NCBI GenBank assembly: GCA_900543305.1
Contig: UQQZ01000051.1
Location: 1-17,982 of the forward strand
Direction: 5' to 3'
DNA length: 17,982 bases
DNA from: an uncultured Oscillospiraceae bacterium
GTDB lineage: Bacteria; Bacillota; Clostridia; Oscillospirales; Acutalibacteraceae
A program made the translations under genes and the position numbers. Below are positions 1 to 8,123 of the stretch, piece by piece; within the stretch, counting starts at the first letter, position 1; each line of letters opens with the position of its first letter. The notes beneath the pieces are model-generated. The model was not told where the DNA came from, did no database searches, and saw nothing but the letters and a program-made list of their open reading frames with translations.

Positions 1-1
1 T

Positions 2-1324
2 AAGACTTTGCTTGCCCGTGCTGTGGCCGGAGAAGCAGGCGTGCCTTTCTTCTCCATTTCTGGTTCCGACTTTGTGGAAATGTTCGTGGGCGTGGGTGCT
101 TCCCGTGTCCGTGACTTGTTTGACAAGGCCAAGAAAAACCATCCCTGCATTATCTTTATCGACGAGATCGACGCCGTGGGCCGCCAGAGAGGCGCTGGCC
201 TGGGCGGCGGTCACGACGAACGGGAACAAACCTTGAACCAGTTGCTGGTGGAGATGGACGGTTTTGGCGCCAATGAGGGCGTCATCATGATCGCCGCCAC
301 CAACCGTCCCGACATCCTGGACCCTGCCTTGATGCGTCCCGGTCGGTTTGACCGGCAGGTGATGGTGGGATATCCCGATATCAAGGGCCGGGAAGAGATT
401 TTGCGGGTTCACGCCAAAGGAAAGCCCTTGGCCCCCGACGTGGTGCTCTCCACCATTGCCAAGTCCACAGCTGGCTTTACCGGTGCCGACCTGGAAAACC
501 TTTTGAACGAGGCTGCCCTGCTGGCTGCCCGGAAAAATCACAAGGCAATTACCATGGAAGAGATCGAAGAGGCCACCATCAAGGTTGTGGTGGGCACGGA
601 GAAGAAGAGCCGTGTCATGAGCGAGAAGGAAAAGAAGTTGACGGCTTACCACGAGGCAGGCCACGCCATTGCTTCCTTCTACTGCAAGACGCAGGATCCG
701 GTTCATCAGATTTCCATTATCCCCCGGGGTATGGCAGGGGGCTACACCATGCACCTGCCCACGGAGGACCGGAGCTATCGCAGCCGGGATGAAATGCGGG
801 AAGAGCTGATCGTGCTGCTGGGCGGCCGTGTGGCGGAAGCCTTGGTGCTGGACGATATCTCTACCGGCGCTTCCAACGACATCGAGCGGGCCACCAAGAT
901 TGCCCGAGCCATGGTGACCAAATACGGCATGAGCGACAAGCTAGGGCCCATCACCTATGGCAGCGATGACAGCAACCCCTTCCTGGGCAAGGAAATGGGA
1001 CACATCAGCAATTACTCGGAGCAGACCGCTGCCGAGATTGACGAAGAAATTCAGAGCATCATCTCTACGGCCTATCAGAAGACCGAGAAGATTTTGAAAG
1101 ACCACATCGATGAGCTCCACCGGTTGGCCGGTGTTCTCTACGAGAAGGAAAAGATCGACGGCGAACAATTCCAGGAGGTTATGGCCGGGACCCTGCTGCC
1201 CAGCGGGGCAGCCAAAGCCATGGTACAGGAATCCACGGACGCTTTGCCCGAGGAATCCCATGGGGAAGAGAAGGCTTCTCCGGAAAAGCCGGAGGGGGAT
1301 TCCACCCCGCCGGAACAAGGCTGA
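2..1324 (+). CDS. ftsH: ATP-dependent zinc metalloprotease FtsH (5' truncated by window)
   Basis: This is the C-terminal part (440 residues) of the membrane-anchored AAA+ protease that degrades misassembled membrane proteins and some short-lived regulators. The window opens inside Walker A: the Lys-Thr of GKT is the first codon pair, so the two N-terminal membrane segments and the periplasmic-side domain lie upstream. Visible in order are the pore motif FVG (near 83-91), Walker B IIFIDEID (about 152-175), the second region of homology ATNRPDILDPALMRPGRFDR, the zinc-binding HEAGH (650-664) and the likely third zinc ligand Asp (878-880) in SNDIERATK. All catalytic residues in view are intact. 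The C-terminal tail is acidic and rich in Pro, Glu and Ser, as is common for FtsH. It is followed by a probable terminator, so it probably ends its transcription unit. Identity is near certain. Confidence 0.97.
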   Translation, partial: KTLLARAVAGEAGVPFFSISGSDFVEMFVGVGASRVRDLFDKAKKNHPCIIFIDEIDAVGRQRGAGLGGGHDEREQTLNQLLVEMDGFGANEGVIMIAATNRPDILDPALMRPGRFDRQVMVGYPDIKGREEILRVHAKGKPLAPDVVLSTIAKSTAGFTGADLENLLNEAALLAARKNHKAITMEEIEEATIKVVVGTEKKSRVMSEKEKKLTAYHEAGHAIASFYCKTQDPVHQISIIPRGMAGGYTMHLPTEDRSYRSRDEMREELIVLLGGRVAEALVLDDISTGASNDIERATKIARAMVTKYGMSDKLGPITYGSDDSNPFLGKEMGHISNYSEQTAAEIDEEIQSIISTAYQKTEKILKDHIDELHRLAGVLYEKEKIDGEQFQEVMAGTLLPSGAAKAMVQESTDALPEESHGEEKASPEKPEGDSTPPEQG

Positions 1325-1344
1325 TTTTTTAGAACAGAGCAACC

Positions 1345-1370
1345 AAGGGAATGGTCACATTCCCTTTCTT
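1345..1370 (+). terminator. Probable intrinsic terminator after ftsH
   Basis: A perfect 9-bp stem, AAGGGAATG (1345-1353) with CATTCCCTT (1358-1366), closes a GTCA loop and runs into a short pyrimidine tail (TTTCTT). The stem is moderately GC-rich and the U tract is short and interrupted, so termination may be partial. Its position between ftsH and the topoisomerase pair fits a transcription-unit boundary, although I see no clear promoter in the remaining 60 bases before 1433. Confidence 0.55.
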
Positions 1371-1432
1371 GCTGTCTGGAAGGAAGTAGAGCCAGTTTCA
1401 GATTGTGTGAGGAACGGTGAAAAGGAGGATTC

Positions 1433-3415
1433 ATGGCGAAAAAACAAAGCTACGGCAACGAGAGTATCACCAGCCTGAAAGGGGCGGACCGTGTGCGGCT
1501 CCGTCCGGCGGTGATCTTTGGCTCCGACGGCATCGACGGTTGCCAGCACTCCATATTTGAGATTTTGTCCAACTCCATCGACGAAGCCCGGCAGGGGTAC
1601 GGAAAAGAGATCACCATTACCCGGTTTCTGGACCATTCGGTACAGGTGGAAGACCATGCCCGGGGGATCCCGGTGGACTACAACTCCAAGGAGGAGCGGT
1701 ATAACTGGGAGCTGGTATTTTGCGAGATGTACGCAGGGGGCAAGTACAACAATGATTCTGGGGAGAACTATGAATATTCTCTGGGATTGAATGGCTTGGG
1801 TCTGTGCGCTACCCAGTACGCTTCCGAGTATATGGACGTGGATATCCGCCGGGATGGCTTCCGCTATACCCTCCAATTTGAGCACGGGGAAAATGTGGGC
1901 GGCTTGCACAAGGAGCCCTACACCAAGCGGGATACCGGCTCTCTGATCAAGTGGAAGCCGGATCTCCAGGTGTTCACGGATATCGACGTGAGCCTGGACT
2001 ACTATCTGGACATATTGAAGCGCCAGGCGGTGGTCAACGCGGGAATCACTTTCCATCTGAAAAACGAAGTGGCCCCTGGAAAATTCGAAACTACCGACTT
2101 TTGCTACGAAAATGGCATTCTGGACCACGCCAGGGAGCTGGCGGGAGAAGACTGCCTGACCCCCGTCCAATTTTGGCAGAGCGAAAAGAAGGTCCGGGAC
2201 CGGGAAGATATGGCTCTGTACAATGTGAAAATCAACGTGGCGGCTGCCTTTTCCAACCGGGTCCATGTGGCGGAGTACTATCACAATTCCAGCTGGCTGG
2301 AGCATGGGGGCGCCCCGGACAAGGCGGTGCGCAACGCCTTTGTGTATCAGATCGACGCCTATTTAAAGCAGAACAACAAGTACAACAAGAACGAGAGTAA
2401 AATCACCTTCCAGGATGTGGAGGACTGTCTGATCATCGTGATTTCTTCTTTCTCCACTCAGACCTCCTATGAGAACCAGACTAAGAAGGCCATCACCAAC
2501 AAGGGCATTCAGGAGGCCATGGTGGAAATGCTCCGCCACAACCTGGAGGTTTATTTTATTGAGAACCCTATGGACGCGGAAAAGATCGCCGGCCAGGTGC
2601 TGGTGAACAAGCGCAGCCGGGAAGACGCAGAGAAGACCCGTCTGAACCTGAAGGGAAAGCTCACCGCCAAAATGGACATTACGGGCCGGGTGGCGAAATT
2701 TGTGGACTGCCGGTCTAAGGATGTGAAGGAGCGGGAGATCTTCATCGTGGAGGGCGATTCGGCTTTGGGTTCCGTTAAGCAGGCCCGGGATCCCAACTAC
2801 CAGGCGGTGATGCCCATCCGGGGCAAGATTCTCAACTGCCTGAAAGCGGATTACGACAAGATTTTCAAAAGCGAGATCATTACGGACCTGATCAAGGTCT
2901 TGGGCTGCGGGGTCCAAGTCAAGAGCAAAGCCAACAAGTCCATTGGTGCCTTTGATATGGATTCCCTCCGGTGGAGCAAGATCATTCTGTGTACCGATGC
3001 GGACGTAGACGGGTTTCACATCCGCACCATGCTTCTGACCATGCTCTACCGGCTGACGCCTGCCCTCATCGAACAGAATAAGGTTTTCATTGCCGAATCT
3101 CCCCTGTATGAGATCACCTGCAAGGACAAGACCTACTTTGCCTATAATGAGCGGGAAAAGGAACAATTTCTGAAAGAGCTGGAGGGTCAGAAGTACACCA
3201 TCCAGCGCAGCAAGGGATTGGGCGAAAACGACCCGGACATGATGAACTTGACCACCATGAATCCCAAGACCCGGCGGCTGATCCAAGTAAAGCCCGGTGA
3301 TGTGCAGCAGGCGGCGGAGATGTTCGACGTGCTGCTGGGGGACAACCTGAGCGGCCGGAAAGATTACATCGCCGCCCACGGCAGCGAGTACCTGGACGAC
3401 CTGGACGTGTCCTGA
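1433..3415 (+). CDS. Type IIA topoisomerase B subunit (GyrB/ParE-like, divergent)
   Basis: ATPase and TOPRIM subunit of a gyrase/topoisomerase IV type enzyme that passes one DNA duplex through another. At 660 residues it has GyrB/ParE length. The GHKL ATPase domain is at the N-terminus: Glu43 and Asn47 (EILSNSIDEA), Asp74 in DHARGIPV, GGK 102-104, and the lid SLGLNGLG 116-123. The transducer QTK is at 349-351. The TOPRIM domain carries EGDSALG (440-446) and the metal-binding TDADVDG (521-527), followed by SKGLGE. Catalytic acids are present, but the ATP loops differ from the canonical DNGRGIP and SGGLHGVG. ATG 1433 follows AAAGGAGG at 1421-1428. The A subunit gene follows after 22 bases, so the two are surely co-expressed. 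A canonical gyrase probably lies elsewhere in the genome, making this the topoisomerase IV counterpart or an accessory enzyme (inference). Confidence 0.9.
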   Translation: MAKKQSYGNESITSLKGADRVRLRPAVIFGSDGIDGCQHSIFEILSNSIDEARQGYGKEITITRFLDHSVQVEDHARGIPVDYNSKEERYNWELVFCEMYAGGKYNNDSGENYEYSLGLNGLGLCATQYASEYMDVDIRRDGFRYTLQFEHGENVGGLHKEPYTKRDTGSLIKWKPDLQVFTDIDVSLDYYLDILKRQAVVNAGITFHLKNEVAPGKFETTDFCYENGILDHARELAGEDCLTPVQFWQSEKKVRDREDMALYNVKINVAAAFSNRVHVAEYYHNSSWLEHGGAPDKAVRNAFVYQIDAYLKQNNKYNKNESKITFQDVEDCLIIVISSFSTQTSYENQTKKAITNKGIQEAMVEMLRHNLEVYFIENPMDAEKIAGQVLVNKRSREDAEKTRLNLKGKLTAKMDITGRVAKFVDCRSKDVKEREIFIVEGDSALGSVKQARDPNYQAVMPIRGKILNCLKADYDKIFKSEIITDLIKVLGCGVQVKSKANKSIGAFDMDSLRWSKIILCTDADVDGFHIRTMLLTMLYRLTPALIEQNKVFIAESPLYEITCKDKTYFAYNEREKEQFLKELEGQKYTIQRSKGLGENDPDMMNLTTMNPKTRRLIQVKPGDVQQAAEMFDVLLGDNLSGRKDYIAAHGSEYLDDLDVS

Positions 3416-3437
3416 GAAAAGGAGGGGAGCATAGACT

Positions 3438-5672
3438 ATGCCAAGAAAACGACAGCAGCCTGCCCGGGGAAATTCCCCCAAGACCCAGGGATTTATTGCG
3501 GGAGCCGGGGAGATTGTGGAACAAAATATCAGCGATACCCTCCGGCAAAACTTTATGCCCTATGCCATGAGTGTGATCATGTCCCGGGCCATTCCGGAAA
3601 TCGACGGCTTCAAGCCCTCCCACCGGAAATTGCTTTTCACCATGTACAAGATGGGGCTTTTGGGTTCGGGCCGGACGAAGAGCGCCAACATTGTGGGCCA
3701 GACCATGAAGCTGAACCCTCACGGGGACGCGGCTATCTACGATACCATGGTGCGGCTGTCCCGAGGGTACGAGGCCCTGCTTCATCCCTATGTGGACTCC
3801 AAGGGAAATTTCGGCAAATTCTATTCCCGGGACATGGCCTGGGCGGCATCCCGGTATACAGAAGCGAGACTTGACCCCATCTGCAAGGAGCTGTTTCAGG
3901 ATATCGACAAGGACACGGTGGACTTTGTGGACAACTACGACAACACCATGAAAGAGCCCACGTTGCTGCCGGCCACCTTTCCCAGTGTGTTGGTCAACGC
4001 CAACACGGGCATTGCTGTGGGCATGGCCAGCAACATCTGTCCTTTCAACTTGGCGGAGGTGTGCCGCACTACCATTGCCCTGATTCGGGATCCCCAGGCG
4101 GATCTCTTTGAGACCATGCAGGCTCCGGATTTTCCCGGCGGAGGCCAGATTCTGTTTGACCGGGATCAGATGGGAAACATTTACAAGACCGGCCGAGGCA
4201 GTTTCCGTGTCCGGTGCCGGTATACCTACGATAAAAGCGCCAACTGTGTGGACATCACGCAGATTCCTCCCACCACCACCATCGAGGCCATTGTGGAACG
4301 GGTTATCGATCTGGTGAAGCAGGGAAAGATCAAGGAAATTGCCGATATCCGGGACGAAACTGGCCTGGAGGGCCTGAAAATCACCATCGACCTGAAACGG
4401 GGGACGGATCCGGACAAGCTGATGCAGAAGCTCTACAAGCTCACTCCCCTGGAGGACAGTTTTGCCTGCAACTTCAATGTGCTCATCGGAGGAACGCCCC
4501 GGGTGCTGGGAGTCCGGGAACTGCTGGAGGAGTGGACGGCTTTCCGGGTGGAGTGCGTCCGCCGCCGGACGTATTTTGACCTGCAAAAGAAAAAGGAAAA
4601 GCTCCACCTGCTCCAGGGCTTGCAGGTGATTCTGCTGGATATCGATAAGGCCATCCTCATTGTTCGGGAAACGGAAGAGGAAGCAGAAGTGGTTCCCAAC
4701 CTGATGATCGGCTTCGGCATCGACCAGATCCAGGCGGAATATGTGGCGGAGATCAAACTGCGTCACCTGAATCGGGAGTATATCCTCAAGCGTACCCAGG
4801 AAGTGGAGGAATTGGAAAAATCCATTGCCCAGCTGGAGGGGATTCTGGGTTCCAAGGCCAAGGTGAAGGGGATCATTGTCAAGGAACTGGAAGAGGTGGC
4901 CCAGAAATACGGCCAGCCCCGGCGTTCCATGATCCTGTACGCCGACGAGGTGGAGGACGTGGAGATCGAGGACGAGGTGCCGGATTACTCGGTGAACCTG
5001 TTCTTTACCAAGGAAGGCTACTTTAAAAAGATCACTCCTCAGTCTCTGCGGATGAGCGGGGAACAAAAGCTCAAGGAAGGGGATCAGGTGGCTCAGCAGG
5101 TGGAGGATCAAAACAGCGCGGAACTGCTGTTTTTCTCGGACCGGTGCCAGGTGTACAAGGGAAAGGCCGCAGATTTTGGAGACACCAAGGCAAGCGTCTT
5201 GGGAGAGTATATTCCCGCCCGGCTTCAGATGGAAGAAAATGAGAAAGCTCTCTACATGGCTGTCACCCACGAGTATGAAGGGTACATGTTGTTTTTCTTT
5301 GAGAACGGCAAGGTGGCCAAGGTGGAGATGAGCGCCTACCAGACCAAGCAGAACCGGAAAAAACTTGTAAATGCCTACAGCGATAAATCTCCTCTGGCAG
5401 GGGCCCTGTATGTAAAAGAGGACTGCCAGGTGCTGATGACGGCTTCTTCCGGTCGGATGCTTCTGTTCCACACAGGGGTGATTCAACCCAAGACCACCAA
5501 GAATACCCAGGGAGTTCAGGCCATGAACCTGAAAAAGGGCCAGCGGGTGATCCGGGCCCAGGTCTATCAGGAGGGGATGCTGAAGAATCCTGCCCGATAC
5601 ACCAAAAGCCTCCCCGCTCTGGGCGCCATGCCCGACGCCGCGGAAACGGCCGGGGAGCAGATGCACATGTAA
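3438..5672 (+). CDS. Type IIA topoisomerase A subunit (GyrA/ParC-like, divergent)
   Basis: DNA breakage-reunion subunit partnering the upstream B subunit. At 744 residues it has ParC rather than GyrA length. A basic N-terminal stretch of about 20 residues precedes the usual PYAMSVIMSRAIPEIDGFKP start. The winged-helix region contains HGDAAIYD (95-102) and the catalytic tyrosine Tyr140 in SRYTEARL. The tower, coiled coil and C-gate follow to about 490, then a beta-pinwheel domain (about 510-720) with a late blade TTKNTQGVQAMNLKKG. The GyrA box (QRRGGKG type) needed for DNA wrapping by gyrase is not visible at its expected place; residues near 538-548 read RMSGEQKLKEG instead. That argues against negative supercoiling and for decatenation or relaxation. 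The residue matching E. coli GyrA Ser83 is Ala98. ATG 3438 is preceded by AAAAGGAGGGG (3417-3427). Confidence 0.92.
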   Translation: MPRKRQQPARGNSPKTQGFIAGAGEIVEQNISDTLRQNFMPYAMSVIMSRAIPEIDGFKPSHRKLLFTMYKMGLLGSGRTKSANIVGQTMKLNPHGDAAIYDTMVRLSRGYEALLHPYVDSKGNFGKFYSRDMAWAASRYTEARLDPICKELFQDIDKDTVDFVDNYDNTMKEPTLLPATFPSVLVNANTGIAVGMASNICPFNLAEVCRTTIALIRDPQADLFETMQAPDFPGGGQILFDRDQMGNIYKTGRGSFRVRCRYTYDKSANCVDITQIPPTTTIEAIVERVIDLVKQGKIKEIADIRDETGLEGLKITIDLKRGTDPDKLMQKLYKLTPLEDSFACNFNVLIGGTPRVLGVRELLEEWTAFRVECVRRRTYFDLQKKKEKLHLLQGLQVILLDIDKAILIVRETEEEAEVVPNLMIGFGIDQIQAEYVAEIKLRHLNREYILKRTQEVEELEKSIAQLEGILGSKAKVKGIIVKELEEVAQKYGQPRRSMILYADEVEDVEIEDEVPDYSVNLFFTKEGYFKKITPQSLRMSGEQKLKEGDQVAQQVEDQNSAELLFFSDRCQVYKGKAADFGDTKASVLGEYIPARLQMEENEKALYMAVTHEYEGYMLFFFENGKVAKVEMSAYQTKQNRKKLVNAYSDKSPLAGALYVKEDCQVLMTASSGRMLLFHTGVIQPKTTKNTQGVQAMNLKKGQRVIRAQVYQEGMLKNPARYTKSLPALGAMPDAAETAGEQMHM

Positions 5673-5699
5673 GCTGTCACCCGGGAAACGGGAAGGATC

Positions 5700-5728
5700 T
5701 TTACCCTGGGGGCAGACTGTGGTATAAT
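5700..5728 (+). promoter_or_regulatory. Sigma-A promoter with extended -10 upstream of ruvC
   Basis: TTTACC (5700-5705, 4/6 match to TTGACA), a 17-base spacer and a perfect TATAAT (5723-5728), preceded by TGG, which forms an extended -10 element. The likely transcription start is about 5735, inside an 8-bp palindrome GAATATTC (5734-5741). This is one of the two best promoters in the window and should drive ruvC-ruvA-ruvB. Confidence 0.75.
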
Positions 5729-5763
5729 AAACCGAATATTCCCCATGGGAGGAGGATTGGCCG

Positions 5764-6288
5764 TTGCGTATTTTGGGCATTGACCCCGGATATGCCATTG
5801 TGGGCTACGGGGTGATCGAAGCCGTGGCGGGGCGGTACCGGCCCTTGGAATACGGCGCCATCACCACTCCCGCAGGGGTGGATTTTGGATTGCGCCTCCA
5901 GGAGATCTACGAGGGGATGGGGGAAATCCTCAGCCGATGGAAGCCACAGGCAGCCGCGGTGGAAAAACTGTATTTTACCAACAACAAGACCACGGGCATT
6001 GGGGTGGCAGAAGCCAGGGGCGTGGTACTTCTGGCCCTTTCCCAAAAGGGCGTCCCCCTGTTCGAGTACACTCCCATGCAGGTCAAACAGGCGGTAACCG
6101 GGTATGGCAAGGCTTTGAAGCCCCAAGTCCAGGAGATGACCCGGCGCTTGCTTCATCTACCGGCGGTGCCCAAGCCGGACGATACGGCGGACGCTTTGGC
6201 CATGGCCATCTGCCACGGTCAGGCGGCAGGTTCTCCCCTGCGGCGGCAGCTGTTGGAGAAACACCACAAACCGGATCAGGTGATTTAA
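5764..6288 (+). CDS. ruvC: Crossover junction endodeoxyribonuclease RuvC
   Basis: Homodimeric RNase H-fold nuclease that cuts Holliday junctions symmetrically during recombinational repair. The 174-residue product has the family's usual length and begins MRILGIDPG. The catalytic acids are visible: Asp7, Glu67 (VEKLYF), and the C-terminal pair Asp140/Asp143 in KPDDTADALA. The FTNNKTT loop that follows Glu67 is typical. The start is TTG at 5764, chosen because the protein aligns with family N-termini from this codon and GGGAGGAGG (5747-5755) lies 8 bases upstream. The gene sits 90 bases after the topoisomerase A gene behind its own promoter, and ruvA follows after 54 bases, so it heads a resolvasome operon. 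Confidence 0.97.
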   Translation: MRILGIDPGYAIVGYGVIEAVAGRYRPLEYGAITTPAGVDFGLRLQEIYEGMGEILSRWKPQAAAVEKLYFTNNKTTGIGVAEARGVVLLALSQKGVPLFEYTPMQVKQAVTGYGKALKPQVQEMTRRLLHLPAVPKPDDTADALAMAICHGQAAGSPLRRQLLEKHHKPDQVI

Positions 6289-6342
6289 CTTGTAGAAATC
6301 CGGCAAAGGGAACACATATTTGATCACACAGAGGATTTGCCC

Positions 6343-6948
6343 ATGATTTACAGCGTAACTGGAACCTTAGTCCACACCGAGCCCGGGGCGGCGGTCATCG
6401 ACGTGGGAGGAGTGGCTTTCAAGTGCAACACCTCCATGAATACTCTGCGGGCTTTACCCAGGTTGTCGGAGACCACCACCCTCTATACTTATCTCAACGT
6501 GCGGGAGGATGCCCTGGATTTGTTTGGTTTTGCCACCAAAGGGGAGCTCAATTGTTTCAAACTGCTGACGGCTATCAGCGGGGTAGGGCCCAAGGTGGGC
6601 TTGGCAATTTTGTCCCAGCTGAGCCCGGAAGACGTGGCCATGGCCGCTGCTGCCGGAGATGTGAAACGCTTCACCAAGGCCAACGGCGTGGGCCAGAAGC
6701 TGGCCCAGCGGATCGTGCTGGAGCTCAAGGACAAGGTCCGGGATTTCTCCAGTGCCATAGGCGTGGAGGGAGTTCCCCAGCCCAGCGGTCCATCTGCTTC
6801 GGGAAATGCATCTCAGGCAGTAAATGCCTTGGTGACCTTGGGCTATTCCGCTTCGGAGGCGGCGGCAGCCGTAGGGCGGCTGGACTCCTCCCTGCCTCCG
6901 GAAGAGTTGATCCGTCTGGCTCTGAAAAGCTTTGGCAGCGCCAAGTGA
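6343..6948 (+). CDS. ruvA: Holliday junction DNA helicase subunit RuvA
   Basis: DNA-binding tetramer that holds the four-way junction and loads the RuvB motor for branch migration. The product is 201 residues. An N-terminal OB fold (MIYSVTGTLV, IDVGGVAFKC, YTYLNVREDALDLFGF) is followed by two helix-hairpin-helix motifs (ISGVGPKVGLAIL and ANGVGQKLAQRIVLELK). After a flexible linker comes domain III (NALVTLGYSASEAAAAV), which contacts RuvB. I prefer ATG 6343 over the in-frame TTG at 6337: GAGGA (6331-6335) is 7 bases from the ATG but only 1 from the TTG, and MIY is a common RuvA N-terminus. It lies between ruvC and ruvB in the standard resolvasome order. Confidence 0.97.
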   Translation: MIYSVTGTLVHTEPGAAVIDVGGVAFKCNTSMNTLRALPRLSETTTLYTYLNVREDALDLFGFATKGELNCFKLLTAISGVGPKVGLAILSQLSPEDVAMAAAAGDVKRFTKANGVGQKLAQRIVLELKDKVRDFSSAIGVEGVPQPSGPSASGNASQAVNALVTLGYSASEAAAAVGRLDSSLPPEELIRLALKSFGSAK

Positions 6949-6980
6949 CCCAGGTGGAAGAGAGGGAAGAAGAGTACAAA

Positions 6981-7007
6981 ATGGTGGCCTATCTCAAATG
7001 AGAGGCC
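6981..7007 (+). other. Tiny open frame and hairpin between ruvA and ruvB
   Basis: A six-codon frame MVAYLK (6981-7001) sits in the 83-base ruvA-ruvB gap, with purine-rich AGAGGGAAGAAGAG upstream. Its end overlaps a stem: GGCC (6986-6989) plus TCTC (6992-6995) pair with GAGA (7000-7003) plus GGCC (7004-7007), with a TA bulge and an AAAT loop. There is no U tract, so it is not a terminator. It lies just before the ruvB ribosome binding site and could affect translation, or be chance. Confidence 0.25.
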
Positions 7008-7031
7008 GTCTGTGAGAAAGGAGGAGCCTTC

Positions 7032-8123
7032 ATGCCAGTAGAACCCAATGGCGGGGAGCAGGATTGGGAAAACGACCTGGACCTGGAAAACCGCATGGTG
7101 GAACCCGCTTATCTTCCCGAGGACCAGGAGGTGGAGAATCCCCTGCGTCCCCGGACTTTTTCGGAATACATCGGCCAGGATAAGGCCAAGGAAAATCTGA
7201 AAGTTTACATCGAGGCAGCCAAGAGCCGAAAGGAATCCCTGGACCATGTGCTTCTCTACGGCCCTCCTGGATTGGGAAAGACTACTCTGGCGGGGATTGT
7301 GGCCAACGAGCTGGGGGTGAATCTGCGAATTACCAGCGGTCCGGCCATTGAAAAGCCCGGAGATTTGGCGGCTCTGCTGACCAATTTGAATCCGGGGGAC
7401 GTGCTGTTTATCGACGAAGTGCACCGGCTTCCCCGGACGGTAGAGGAGATCCTGTACCCGGCCATGGAAGATTTTGCCCTGGATATCATCACAGGGAAAG
7501 GCCAGATGGCGGCTTCCTATCACCTGCCCCTGCCGCGGTTTACCCTGGTGGGCGCCACCACCCGGGCAGGTCAGTTGTCTGCCCCGCTGCGGGACCGGTT
7601 TGGGGTAGTGCTCCGGCTGGAACTGTATTCTCCTCGGGAGCTGGGGAAAATTGTCTCCCGGAGCGCGGGGATTCTGCGGGCCCAGATTGATGCGGACGCC
7701 GCATTGGAAATTGCTTCCCGTTCCCGGGGAACGCCCCGAATTGCCAACCGTTTGCTAAAACGGGTGCGGGATTTCGCCGAGGTGATGAGCGGCGGGGTGA
7801 TCACCCTGAATACCGCGAAAATCGCTTTGGACCGAATGGAAATTGACGAGCTGGGTTTGGATTCCAGCGACCGGAACATGCTTCGAGCCCTGATCGAAAA
7901 CTACAACGGAGGTCCAGTGGGGCTGGATACCTTGGCGGCGGTAATTGGGGAAGAAGCGGTGACTATTGAAGACGTAAACGAACCCTATCTGATGCAGATT
8001 GGCTTTTTGACCCGGACTCCTCGGGGACGCTGTGCCACGGCGGCGGCGTATCTCCACTTGGGATATCCGGTGCCGGACCGGCTGCGGGGAGACGGGGATC
8101 AGCTCACCTTGGAGGACAGGTAA
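7032..8123 (+). CDS. ruvB: Holliday junction branch migration ATPase RuvB
   Basis: AAA+ hexameric motor that drives branch migration on RuvA-bound junctions. The product is 363 residues. Walker A GPPGLGKT is at 77-84, Walker B FIDEVH at about 125-130, sensor 1 GATTRAG at 173-179, and LRDRFG with the arginine finger region at 185-190. The C-terminal winged-helix domain is present (NGGPVGLDTLAAVIGEE, then GFLTRTPRGR). The N-terminus carries a roughly 20-residue acidic extension (GGEQDWENDLDLENRMVEP) before the RPRTFSEYIGQ motif, somewhat longer than in many RuvB proteins. ATG 7032 is preceded by AAAGGAGG (7017-7024), one of the strongest ribosome binding sites here. It is the third gene of the ruvCAB set. 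Confidence 0.98.
   Translation: MPVEPNGGEQDWENDLDLENRMVEPAYLPEDQEVENPLRPRTFSEYIGQDKAKENLKVYIEAAKSRKESLDHVLLYGPPGLGKTTLAGIVANELGVNLRITSGPAIEKPGDLAALLTNLNPGDVLFIDEVHRLPRTVEEILYPAMEDFALDIITGKGQMAASYHLPLPRFTLVGATTRAGQLSAPLRDRFGVVLRLELYSPRELGKIVSRSAGILRAQIDADAALEIASRSRGTPRIANRLLKRVRDFAEVMSGGVITLNTAKIALDRMEIDELGLDSSDRNMLRALIENYNGGPVGLDTLAAVIGEEAVTIEDVNEPYLMQIGFLTRTPRGRCATAAAYLHLGYPVPDRLRGDGDQLTLEDR

Noticed and set aside
3114..5798. An 894-codon open frame on the - strand opposite the topoisomerase A gene
   Set aside because: It is antisense to a highly conserved protein and spans into neighbouring genes. Its composition (rich in His, Leu, Pro, Gly) is typical of GC-rich antisense frames, and no conserved domain is recognisable.
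5764..6948. Possible SOS (LexA) box near ruvC
   Set aside because: The only palindrome, GAATATTC, does not match the GAAC-N4-GTTC layout of Firmicutes LexA sites.
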